Below are positions 22,097 through 31,610 of a stretch of 64,000 bases of DNA, one piece after another (position 1 is the stretch's first letter; each line of letters opens with the position of its first letter). Position numbers and translations under genes: made by a program. The notes under the pieces are model-generated. The model ran no database searches, was not told where the DNA came from, and saw only the letters and a list, made by a program, of their open reading frames with translations. This DNA is from Sabethes cyaneus (lineage: Eukaryota; Arthropoda; Insecta; Diptera; Culicidae): contig NC_071355.1 of NCBI RefSeq assembly GCF_943734655.1, positions 199,038,939-199,102,938 of the forward strand, written 5' to 3'.

Positions 22097-23372
22097 CAGG
22101 GACCGAAACGGTTACATTTTTTCTATACATTTGCCAGTTTGAAGTGCCATGTCATAATCTCAGCCAATACCGTCACTTCGTATTGTTCCTGTATCGAGAG
22201 AGCCTATCTCTTGATGTGTTGAAACTAGCTGGAATATGTACATGATAATAAGCAAACATTCATATTTCACTGTGACCAGTCGATAAAAGTGTCACAGTAT
22301 AGAAGTGACAGGCATTCGCCGCTTTTTGCTTACAGTTCTAGTTGGAATAGTATAGACAAGCGAAAGAGAATAGAGTGTAATTATTGATGCTTTTTCACCA
22401 GAAATTTATGTAATGAAAATTGCTAAATTTTTGCACGGTTTTGTAGTTGATCACTATTTTAAAGATCTTGTAGGAATAGATGCAGTAGACTTCGTTTTCA
22501 AATTTGGGAACGTTCTTCTTTGAATCCGCATTATTTGGGGAAAAGCTTTAGACATACGAATGAAGCACCACACGGGAATACCAAAAACCACTACACCTTT
22601 TGTCATGCATGGTGCTAGAATCAGGGACGTAAAATGTACTGGTTGGTGACAAAAATTTGAAAACATTTACCATTCTTTCTTGCGACCAGTCTTGCGACAT
22701 GTTACTGGTACACAAGCACCGAAAAGAAATGCAAGAACAACAAACACATCTCTAGGTCTACGTGTCATACACTCTTCGATATCGGGGAGAAAATGTCACC
22801 AGTCTTGGAGACACTTTTTTGTATTCTCTTTTGCTGTTGCGCACGGAAACCAAACATACAGCTTTCCCCCAAACAACACGGTTTTAAATAAGAAGGTTTC
22901 CAATACACCTCATTCTCTATCACTGCTCCATACTATTTCAAATACAACTGTAAGCAAAAAGCGAAAAATGCATGTCATTTCAACACGACATTTTGTATGA
23001 ATGGTCAGCTGACATACGGAAATGTTTGCTTATTATCGTATACGTATTCGGGCTAGTCTCGACAAGTGCAAGAGATAGGCACTGTCGATACAGAAACAGT
23101 ACAGAGCGATGGTATTGGTTAGAGTCTGACAAGGCATTGTATGCTGGTAAATGTAAAGAACAAATGTAACCGTTTCGATCCCTGGCTAGAATGTTGAAGC
23201 GTATCTCTGCCGCTCCGAAATGTGTGCGACACGACGAGCAAACGATGTTGTCGTTAGTCTGGTAATTCTTCTCGGTGCGTGTGTACTAGAAATCTGCCGC
23301 ATGACTGGTCTAAAGAAATAATGTCAAATATCTTCAGATTTTGGTCACCGACCAGTACATTTTAGGTCCCTG
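22097..23372 (+). mobile_element. Non-autonomous hAT-like element X (host of a nested copy)
   Basis: Termini CAGGGACC (22097) and GGTCCCTG (23372) give a short inverted repeat typical of hAT elements. A GATGAG direct repeat abuts both ends (22091-22096 and 23373-23378); the expected 8-bp duplication is imperfect here. Without element Y and one 8-bp duplication it is about 705 bp. No transposase frame. Inserted in BEL/Pao gag. Confidence 0.75.
22622..23184 (-). mobile_element. hAT-like element Y, same family, nested in X in reverse orientation
   Basis: 563 bp, ends CAGGGACG (22622) and GATCCCTG (23184), flanked by a perfect 8-bp target-site duplication GCTAGAAT (22614-22621 and 23185-23192). 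Its sequence in reverse complement follows X from end to end: ACGGTTACATTT, CCTATCTCTTG, GATAATAAGCAAACATT, CGCTTTTTGCTTACAGTT at one side and GTCACCRACCAGTACATTTTA at the other. Non-coding. Confidence 0.85.
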
Positions 23373-25227
23373 GATGAGATTCTCAAAGTAGTTCAACAGG
23401 TGAAGCTTCGAACGTGACGAAGATAAACGGTAACCGGTTGTTAACAATCTCGCGATATCCGAAGTAATCAGTAACAAGAGAATGACGGCGGTGCATAATG
23501 AAAGGCTCAAAGGGCTTTCGATTCTCTTCATTGCATCCCGATCGGAAGAGCTGGCTCGCGAACAAGCATTTAGTGTTTAAACCTGTAAAGGGGATGAATT
23601 GATGCGACTGACTCCGAAGGAAACAACGGTGTTAGCAGAGTTCCAAATGAACCGGATGAGCAACGAAACAGGGATGAACAAGTCGGCAATTCAACTGACC
23701 CCGCGCACACAAGCGCAAATCGTTGACCGAAAATCCGGATATGAACATTTACCGGTGTGTTTAGGAGTGAGGCTGAACTGTGGCCAAAATTCACCAGCAG
23801 TTACGAATACACAATTCGAGCTTGTGAATTCTGTAACTTGAACAACCTAATGAGTTGGCTAGTCTTACTCTTAACCGTTTCGGTTTTTGATATCATTCGT
23901 GATCTACATAACTTGCTAAACCTGAGAAGCTGTTGAAAACGTTACTGGCTAAACTAACGAGTGCTGACTGTTTGGAATCCTTACTAAAATTTGGTATAAC
24001 GGTAAAGCAGCTATGTGACCAGGTAGAAGCCGCAAAGTCGAGGGATCAGCTAAGTAATCCCATTTCGGTCTAAGAGCTTGTAGATAAACTCCTCTCGGAT
24101 TACAAGTTGGAGTGGGTTTGCCTTAAACGGGACCGACTCGGTAATCCGTTAAAGATCTGTACCGAGTTTATGAACGGTATTTTACGTACGTGGCAAACCG
24201 TGCTGAATCGATCATAAAATTGGATTCTGCGATGACTCTCGATGACTTTTCGTACGCTTTAAGGTCATCGAGCAGCTTAAGCTATGCGAGCTGTACCTCA
24301 ACAATCACGGAAAGATTCGCTGTAATTTCAGGATACGCTGTAACGTTAGCATACTGCCACCATCAGCATTTGTGGCTCGAGCGGCACGTTCCTCACAATT
24401 GTATGGAGAGTTTGTGCCTGCCACCATACGCTTTTGCACTGCTCTGAAGAAGCCGTTCATTCAGATCATGGAAGTTTAGTGTAACGACATCAAAGCAGCT
24501 TTCGACACAGTGGACTATGATACTCTGTACGCCAAATTTCGTCGTCTCGGTTTCTTGGATAGATTGTGTGACTCACTGAAATCTTGTTTGACAAACCGAC
24601 AGGTATATGTAAAGATAGAATCGACTGAATCGACACTGATGCTGATCTTACTTACTTACTTTACCAGCCGAGAGCCGGGGTGGCTCTAGCCGAATCAAGA
24701 ATTCCTCTCCAAGGTACTCGGTCCTGGGCTACTCGTCGCCAATTCGTTACGCGTCTCGACACACGAAAATCAACTTCAACCTGGTCGAGCCATCTAACAC
24801 GTTGGGCCCCTCTACTACTGGTGCCGGTGGGGTTCTTGAAGAGAACGGATGTCACCGGCATCCTTGCGACATGGCCGGCCCACCGCACAGTGGGGCGACT
24901 CCATACAAATGCTGGCCAAACAAAAAATGTCTTTAAATCAAGGATTATATGTAATTCTTAAATAATTTTGGGGTGCTGAGCCCGAATTTCAGGTTTATTT
25001 TGCATTAGAACGTATATTTTTGTGTTAGGGAGAATTTTCAACTATTTTTCAAATATTTTTTAAGTATAATGACGTATAAGAAATGAGGGTCATTTACAAA
25101 ACTATTGCAAATGGATTTTTATAGGATAAAACATTATATAAAACAATACAAAGCAAGTATGAACTTTAATAATCAACACAAAATCCATATAAGTTATTAT
25201 TAATCAAAAATCAAAACCTTTCCCCTT

Positions 25228-25564
25228 ATTAGTTTTCTTAATCTTCCTTATTTCCATCTTCTTCTTCTTCTTTTTCTTCTTCTTCTTCTTCTTCTTCTTC
25301 TCCTTCTGCAGAATCACTCATTTCACGTTTCGTCTTCAATAGTAATATAGCGTTCTCAGGAAGATTTTTCTAATTACATTTTTCCGTTTCAAAGAAGCTA
25401 TAAGCTTTATCCGGAGAAATAAGAAGACGAATAATTCTATCACGATTTGTATTTTCACACTCATGTTTGCATGTAAAATATTGTCTTGTACTTTTATCAC
25501 TATTTTTAGCATAAGGCAATAACCTTATTTTCGTGAGGGTCAATACCGGTATAGTGGCTAGCAT
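25228..25564 (-). pseudogene. Unidentified coding remnant with acidic C-terminal tail
   Basis: Minus strand reads RLLPYAKNSDKSTRQYFTCK, HECENTNRDRIIRLLISPDK and AYSFFETEKCN, then a TAG near 25370. The same frame then continues KNLPENAILLLKTKREMSDS and a run of about ten Glu with a Lys/Asp-rich end (EDGNKED, stop). The single stop within otherwise coherent text suggests a decayed gene or transposon protein end. I do not recognise the family. It lies wholly within the Transib-like element, beside a SINE. Confidence 0.4.
25251..25308. repeat. (CTT)n microsatellite
   Basis: Nearly uninterrupted CTT/TTC triplets. On the minus strand they encode the poly-Glu part of the coding remnant described above. 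Confidence 0.9.
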
Positions 25565-25662
25565 TCACGCCTCTCACACCGAGGATCGTGGTTCAATTCC
25601 CAACCCCGCAGAAGTCACGAATGACCCGAGTTGTTAAAGTGACTATAATTAAACAAAAAAAA
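25539..25662 (+). mobile_element. tRNA-derived SINE, copy 2
   Basis: Same unit as 4663-4787 and better preserved: box A-like TAGTGGCTAGC, anticodon-loop-like CTCTCAC, box B GGTTCAATTCCC, then GCAGAAGTCACGAATGACCC and AAAGTGACTATAATTAAAC with an A tail. It lies inside the Transib-like element. Confidence 0.8.
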
Positions 25663-25686
25663 CGTATTTTTTGTTTAATTATAGTC
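25641..25686. repeat. Perfect 20-bp inverted repeat at the SINE tail
   Basis: GACTATAATTAAACAAAAAA (25641-25660) is exactly mirrored at 25667-25686 around a 6-nt centre. The left arm is the SINE's own 3' end, so the right arm looks like the inverted tail of a second SINE. Confidence 0.9.
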
Positions 25687-26984
25687 ATTTTTCAAAAAAA
25701 CGCTTAAACATGCTGAGATAGCATACTTTCAAGATTCATAGAAAATTCAAATTTTGTCATATTGATCTAAAATTTTGGATTTGAACACTTCAATAGTATA
25801 GAATTAAAGGAAAAATACAACGAAGAGTCGAAATGAACTTTCATTTTTTGGCTGCTGGCCAGCGATTCCCCACTGTGCACCGTAGTCTCCCAACTTTCAC
25901 CTGGTGTACGTTGGGAATCGCTCCAAGTAATGCCTGTAGCTCGTGATTCATACGTGTGCTGATCTACGAGGATGATTTTATGATTTACCATCCGCAGCTT
26001 AAATGACTGTTTCCGTCTACAGAATACACTCGACGGGTTTACCAGATGGTGCCGACTAAATCGTCTTGTGTTTAGTATAACGAAGTGCGGTGTGATTTCT
26101 TATCGGCGTCTGGAGAATACTGTTTTGTTCAACTACTCCATCGACAGGACTGTTTTGAATCGAGTCGACCTAATCAAAGATCTAGGCGTTCTGTTAGATT
26201 ACCAACTGACTTTTAAAATGCACTACTTATCTTTTGTATCGAAGGCCAACCACCAACTAGATTTCATTTCGAAAGTCACTGCTGGCTTCACCGATCTACT
26301 GTGTCTTCGTGCATTGTACTGTTTACTGGTAAGATCCATTCTCGAATTCACGTCCCCCTATGATTGGTGGATTCCCCAAATTGTGGATTTCCCGAATCGA
26401 ATCAGTGCAACATAAGCTTGTTCGATACGGCACTACGAAATCTTCCATGGACGCACCCGCAAGACTTTCCGTTTAATGAAGACCGGTGTGTATTGATTGG
26501 CATCGAAACACTAGGAGATCGACGGAACACCAATCAAGCTGTTTTTGGTGCAAAAATCTTACGATCCGAGATTGATTGTTTCGTATTGCATGGTCAATTC
26601 CACTTCTCCGCACCTCAACGTATGCTAAGGCCGAGACGATGGCTACGACAACCTCCTAGAATCATTGTGTTCGGCAACAATGACCCTATGGTTAGTGTGA
26701 GCGGACGATTCCAAGACGTTGTTCGACTTCAACTTGACCACAAAAACCCTTCGTCAACGGATTCGTAGGAGCTTGTAATATTTTAACTATGTAACTTTAG
26801 ATCATTAAGACCATATGTAGTCGAATGATTTTTCATACAATATACAAGATAAAAAAGAACAAGATAAACGTTCACAATCGTTCCGTTGTCTTCCGCATGG
26901 TACCAGTCTTCAGGAATAGACGATTGGACATTTGGGCCTGCTTGGACGTGTTATAAATTATCTAGGAACCAGTAAAAGATGCGT

Positions 26985-27515
26985 TTTCATTGTCTGCAGG
27001 TCTGGATGCTGGTCTAAGATCTGTGGAAAAACACAACCCGATGGGACGAGAAAATTAACAACGAATGCTTGCCGTAAATGTACTGGGTTAACTTGATATC
27101 AAGTCAACAATTGTAGAGGTTAGAATCCGGAGGTACTATTTCGGGACAACACAACAAAAAATCTTCGGCGTAACATTTCCACCGATGCCGGTGAGAGAGC
27201 GTACGGTCGCGCGGCTTGGAAAAACGGGTTGAGTCGCAGTAAGGTTACCCCATTAGCGCTGTTGAGCATTCCTCAGTTAGAACTTCAGGCGACAGTGCTA
27301 TACGCTACACTGATGCGTACTGTCCAAGAAAACTACAGCTTCTCTTATTCAGCAAACGTACCTCTGAACCGATTTGCAGACAAATGGATCAACGAAGATA
27401 TAAGCAATTCGTTGGGTTTCTTATTGGTGAGATTCTCAGCAGCAACTGGCAGATTGGAGGTAGACCCCAGCAAGGTTAAACGAAGTAGATAGGCTGAAGA
27501 GTTTGAATCACGATA
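26985..27515 (+). pseudogene. BEL/Pao pol remnant (RNase H region)
   Basis: The frame near 27010 reads WKNTTRWDEKINNECLP. 27225-27485 reads SRSKVTPLALLSIPQLELQA then ATVLYATLMRTVQENY and LGFLLVRFSAATGRLEVDP, matching the conserved AKVAPLKxLSIPRLELQA and RVGEI blocks of BEL/Pao polyproteins. Frameshifted; no continuous frame. The protease and most of the RT are not recognisable. Confidence 0.75.
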
Positions 27516-27881
27516 TAGAGTTGGAATACCCCAGATAACACAAAATCGTAATAGAAAGTTCACATTAAATCGTTTTCATATCAATTTCACATTGAAATTG
27601 TATAATGATTAGAGTATGTCAAACCGAAATGAACAATAAGTTGTTTTGCAGTCGTGCCTATCTTCATATACAATTAATGACTGTGAATTATAAAGCAGTA
27701 TAGACGATTGCAATATTAAGTTATATCTTAATCATATATTCAGGAGTATTTAGTTGCGTGTTATAAAAACTACGCAAAATAGAATTACAAATAGCTGTCA
27801 AAATTTTCGCACGTATATCGCCTCCACTTTGGTACATATATGTTCTTATATGGCGTGAAATATAACTTTTTCGTTCAGATA

Positions 27882-29986
27882 GGGTTATTGATCGTGGTTC
27901 GGCCTATGCAAAAAATTATCCTGGTTCGGCCCATCAGCTTAATCATCGATAATTTATTGAATATTTAAAGATTTAAAGGCAAAATAGTTTTATAAGCTGC
28001 TTATATTATTTTCCTATGCATTGCCTTCATTTATTTGCCATAAAAATTAATGTAACTAGTTCAGATAATTAAATTTATAACATATGTGAAAGCGGCTTTC
28101 AATGTCGTCATCAGAGCTGCCTTTTTAAACACCTAGAAAGTGTTTTAGTCTGTGAAGTATAGGTCAAAATCAATTTTAAAACATAGTTTCATCTATATTC
28201 TTTCATTATTGGAAAGTGTTATTCCAAACAAAAAGCGAGATTACGACTTATTGAGAAAATACGATTTTAATATTTTGATCTTAGTTCGGCCTACAAATGA
28301 TCGTGGTTCGGCCTATCAGCTTCACTGAATCGCCCACGTTTTAACCAATTTCTGACTGCACGTACCACTCGTGTTAAATGTAAATGTTGGGTTTTATTCC
28401 ATATTTTATTATTTCATGCATTTCAGAAACAAATTTATTATCATCCTAAAATTGAGCTTTTCTTTTAACAATAAATATGAGGGTATTTTTTCCAAAGTAG
28501 CGTATAAACTGGGTTGTAATGTGTTAAAAATTTATGTAACCTTCTACACAGCTTCAGGACTTTTGCATGAAACGATATTTGAAAAAAAAAATCATGGTAT
28601 CGTGTTTTCCTAGAAAACTCAAATGGAAATTTTCCGATTTTCATGTACATCCCCTATTTTAAAAATTCATAGCTGTTGAGCCAAGTATTGTAAAATAAAT
28701 ATTTTTTCATGATAATGTAAGCAAATTTATTCACCGATCCAGAAAAATACTACCTGGAAAAAAAATTCTACAAAATTTCATGACTGTGGGAACTCCAAGG
28801 ACAAATCAATAAAAGTAGTACATATTACGAACTAATTGGAAATGAATTCCTTTCAGTTCTACTATAATTTGACTTACGTCACTTATACGCGTTTTTCGGT
28901 TATTCAGCGTGGCAAATTTCATCAGCGTGTATAATTTCTGCAGAAATTATAGTAGAACTAAAAGGAATTCATTTCCAATTAGTTCGCGACATTTCGCGAG
29001 TTCTACTAAGACGCTCGTAAATAATTTTTTATGCTTTACCTTTTGATTTTTTTTAAAAAGTTTTTCGGTTCGCCAATTTCTATTCATTTAACGATAGAAA
29101 TTTAGCATAATTTTTTGTCCCTGAATTAGGTCAAAAACCAATGACTGATGTCGGTGTATGACGGGTTATTAGTTAACACAGTTGTTATTTCCATAGCAGC
29201 TATTTTCATATTCTGAAATTTAGTGTAAATTCTGTCTTTCTTCGAAGGCACCTTTTAGAATACAGGACAATTACGAGGCTAGTACTTCGATCCTATTGAC
29301 TCATTGACGTCTGGTTTGTAAGATCAGCGTTGTACCTCGACTCCAACTGGGAGGAGAAAATTAATAACTGTATCTAAATTAACTTTATTTGAAATAACCA
29401 CATTATTGTCTATGTACAAGTTTATTTAACACTGCTAGGTAGATAAGGTGAAAAGAAGAAACTAAATTTAGCATCAAGAATACAACTGTACTACTTGTAA
29501 TGCTTCAATATTCTATTGAATATGACCGAAGAAAGTAAAAAATTGTCTTAATTTATGTAACTCGAAATAGTTAGAATATTAACCATGTACAAGCTCATTT
29601 AACACTGCTAGGTAGATAAATTGAAGTAAGATACTATATTAGGCACCAAAAATAAGCTTATACCATTTCCGATTGTTTAATATATAAAAACATTTGTTTT
29701 AGAAACTTTATATCGCATTAGGCCGAACCAAGATCATCGATGGGCCGAACCACGATCAACGTAGGCCGAACCAGGATCATAATTTGACTGTTATTAAAAA
29801 TCAAATTATAAATCAACTGGTCTTCTAAGGTTTCTTCTAAATTAAGAAATAGAATCGTCTTTAGTTATTCTTGCCATACATTCTAATTTTTTTCGAAAAA
29901 CATTGTGATTTAGATAGATATACGTGCATTAGTCCAAAGGTGCTATGTGAAACAATGAGAATAGGCCGAACCACGATCAATCACCC
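27882..29986. mobile_element. 2.1-kb TA-flanked transposon with GTTCGGCC subterminal repeats
   Basis: 26-bp terminal inverted repeats with one mismatch: GGGTTATTGATCGTGG... at the left and the same, with G for T at base 5, at the right. TA dinucleotides flank both sides (27880-27881 and 29987-29988). GTTCGGCC occurs four times at the left (27897, 27924, 28284, 28306) and as GGCCGAAC four times at the right (29721, 29743, 29764, 29964). The interior is AT-rich with no transposase, contains a palindrome (28828-28986) and an internal direct repeat sharing TTAACACTGCTAGGTAGATA (about 29425 and 29600). It interrupts BEL/Pao pol. Confidence 0.75.
28828..28986. repeat. Palindrome, 43-bp arms
   Basis: CGAACTAATTGGAAATGAAT... 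(28828-28870) is mirrored at 28944-28986 with one mismatch; a 73-nt spacer holds a smaller palindrome AATTTCTGCAGAAATT. Probably a small nested MITE. Confidence 0.8.
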
Positions 29987-29999
29987 TATTATGTCGTAT

Positions 30000-31610
30000 A
30001 TCTCAGTTGCAATCGAGATATACAAACCAAATGGTTAACTGGGAGGACAGCAGTGTGTCCAACGGACACAGCTTTCTGTATAAAGATAAGACAAAGTGGC
30101 CGCAGCAATGCTCATCCGCCCTCACGAAAGAAGAGCTCCGCGCACAGTTCTTGATCCATGGCGTGCTATTACAGGACAGTCTGATCCAAATGATATGTGC
30201 TAATGAGAACGATGGTGTATGTTACGTGTGGATTGTTTAGAGACGAGTTGAAAATCCTGATTAAGAACAGAGACTGGCCCGAGCCCAGACTGGTATTATT
30301 CGGATTGGGGACTATATAGATAAGGCAGAGTTCTTTCCGTTTGACTTATACTTACCCGTGATCCTGCCGAGAGAACACTACCGAGGAATGAGTATCATAG
30401 TGCCACATTATAGGGCATGGGTAGAGAGAGACGGTGAAAAATAAGATTCGACAAAGGATTTATATTCCAAAGGTTTGTGGTGTAGTACAGAAAACTTCAA
30501 AGGAATACCAGTAGTGCAAGGTAGTTCGTAGTCGACCATTGCGACCATTGTTCATAATGAAGCTAAATTCACAAAGCGTAAGATTGTTCGTCCTTTTAAG
30601 GGAACGTGAGCTGGCTTTAGACCATCGCGAGACAGGTTAGTTTTACCCTCTTGGTGTATGCGCGGCCGCTGTTTAAAAGAGCTCCTGGGCATTATGAGAG
30701 GAACCACAGGTGCGAACCTATGGACTAGTTCATCCGGACTTGGGTATCAAGCTACGCTCGTTGTATTATGCCTGAACGTCTCTAAGGTCGTAATCAAACC
30801 GAGCTGTCTCCTATAGATGGTCGTCGATCATGTGGACTAGAAACCTGCTAATGTGATCAACACGCATCTTATTGCTGCTTTCCTGCCAGATAGAACCTTT
30901 GCAAGGCGCTATACGGCAAATGTCTGAAATATTGGAATGTCAGTAACGCGACTTCAACCATATGGACGAACATTCAGTTTCGTCGCCGTTGATTATTTGA
31001 GCCCGGTTAACTTATCCGTTTCCCGGCACAGCGAAACACGTTGAATAGTCGTGTTCGCCTGCTTCATGACACACGCCACGCCTTCATCATAGAGGACCAC
31101 CGCAAGAATTCTTCTTTGATAATGGGCCCAATTTGAAACGAGCAAACAAGAAGCTGACGAAACATGTCAACGATATCAACAGCGATTATTCGGATGAGTT
31201 GACCGATGCGCGACTTTCAATCAATCAGCTACCCCCTACATGGGTGGAGTTTGGGAGCGGTTAGTCTGGTCGGTTAAGGAGACGTTGGACACACTTAACG
31301 ACGGGAAGCGACTGACAGACGAAATTCTGCATACGTCGGTCAGCGAATACTCCGTGGGATGCGTACAACCATTCGCATCTCGGTACAGAAGATGTGGGAC
31401 CAGTGGCTCAAGGAGTACGTTCCTTCCTTAAACCAATGAAACAAGCGACATGGGGATTCGAGGATACTGGAGAAAAGAGATCTGCTCCACGTAGTCGAGG
31501 AGTTCAAATGAGTAAATGTGATGGTTTAAGGGAGACAGCCCGCAGGCCGCGAGAGTTCGCCAGTGACCCGCCGTCGGAAGCGTAAGAACGTACAAGGGGG
31601 AACCACTTCT
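30000..31610 (+). pseudogene. BEL/Pao pol remnant, integrase region
   Basis: Pieces in order: KEELRAQFLIHG (30127), YLPVILPREHYRGMSIIVPH (about 30350, the zinc-finger approach of integrase), FVAVDYLSPVN-like text near 30990 (xVGLDYFGP equivalent), SFDNGPN-like text near 31118 (SDNGTNF equivalent), and MGGVWERLVWSVKETLDTLN plus DGKRLTDEILHTSVSE (31240-31350), the highly conserved end of BEL integrases. Many stops and frameshifts. A 38-nt segment at 31545-31582 also occurs in the Helitron at 60874-60910. Confidence 0.8.

Larger units (their letters stand above)
21720..24210 (+). pseudogene. BEL/Pao retrotransposon gag remnant, interrupted by hAT elements
   Basis: The first part (21720-22096) encodes a charged coiled coil: LTKLQEEMEAKKKAI then, in another frame, KKRFEIERALREKQLHVERE, typical of the N-terminal gag region of insect BEL/Pao elements. 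After the hAT insertion, gag text resumes. The frame near 23768-23862 reads AELWPKFTSSYEYTIRACEF (the xEWPxFxxxY block). 24000-24170 reads KQLCDQVEAA and ELVDKLLSDYKLEWV (the ELVEKLP-type block). Multiple frameshifts and stops; dead. No LTR could be delimited. The order gag, then pol at 26985 and integrase at 30000-31600, shows that one element underlies this 10-kb region. Confidence 0.75.
24886..25877. mobile_element. Transib-like non-autonomous transposon with RSS-like ends
   Basis: Both ends are CACAGTGGGG (perfect 10-bp inverted repeat), followed by looser similarity with CTGGCCA and a CAAAAAATG block. The flanks carry a 5-bp direct repeat CACCG (24881-24885 and 25878-25882). That duplication is proven by the interrupted RTE frame, where removing the element plus one copy restores ...GRL-R-WAGHV. 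CACAGTG ends and 5-bp GC-rich duplications are the known signature of Transib elements. No Transib transposase was recognised inside. Confidence 0.65.
24649..25956 (-). mobile_element. RTE-like LINE nested in Jockey, itself interrupted
   Basis: Minus strand: RMNHELQALLGAIPNVHQVK then VGRLRWAGHVARMP when the inserted transposon (24886-25877) is read out, then RVRWLDQVEVDF. 3' tail of (AAGT)n type at 24649-24661. Flanked by a perfect 9-bp target-site duplication TGCTGATCT (24640-24648 and 25957-25965) that lies in the Jockey frame. Strongly 5'-truncated. Confidence 0.8.
24475..26860 (+). pseudogene. Jockey-clade reverse transcriptase, internally deleted and interrupted
   Basis: Left part: DIKAAFDTVDYDTLYAKFRR then TNRQVYVKIESTESTL. 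Right part from about 25966: a YEDD version of the YADD box, LQNTLDGFTRWCRLN, LIKDLGVLLDYQLTFKMHYL, LRALYCLLVRSILEF and QAVFGAKILRSEIDCF. The VPQG block between the two halves is missing even after removing the RTE, so this copy had lost about 40 residues before being hit. A frameshift near 26364-26415 separates the last two segments. The 3' UTR has ATCATTAAGACCATATGTAG. It sits inside the BEL/Pao remnant. Confidence 0.8.

Noticed and set aside
22097..23372. Two interleaved inverted repeats of independent origin
   Set aside because: The perfect GCTAGAAT duplication shows nesting of one family in opposite orientation, which explains both inverted matches.
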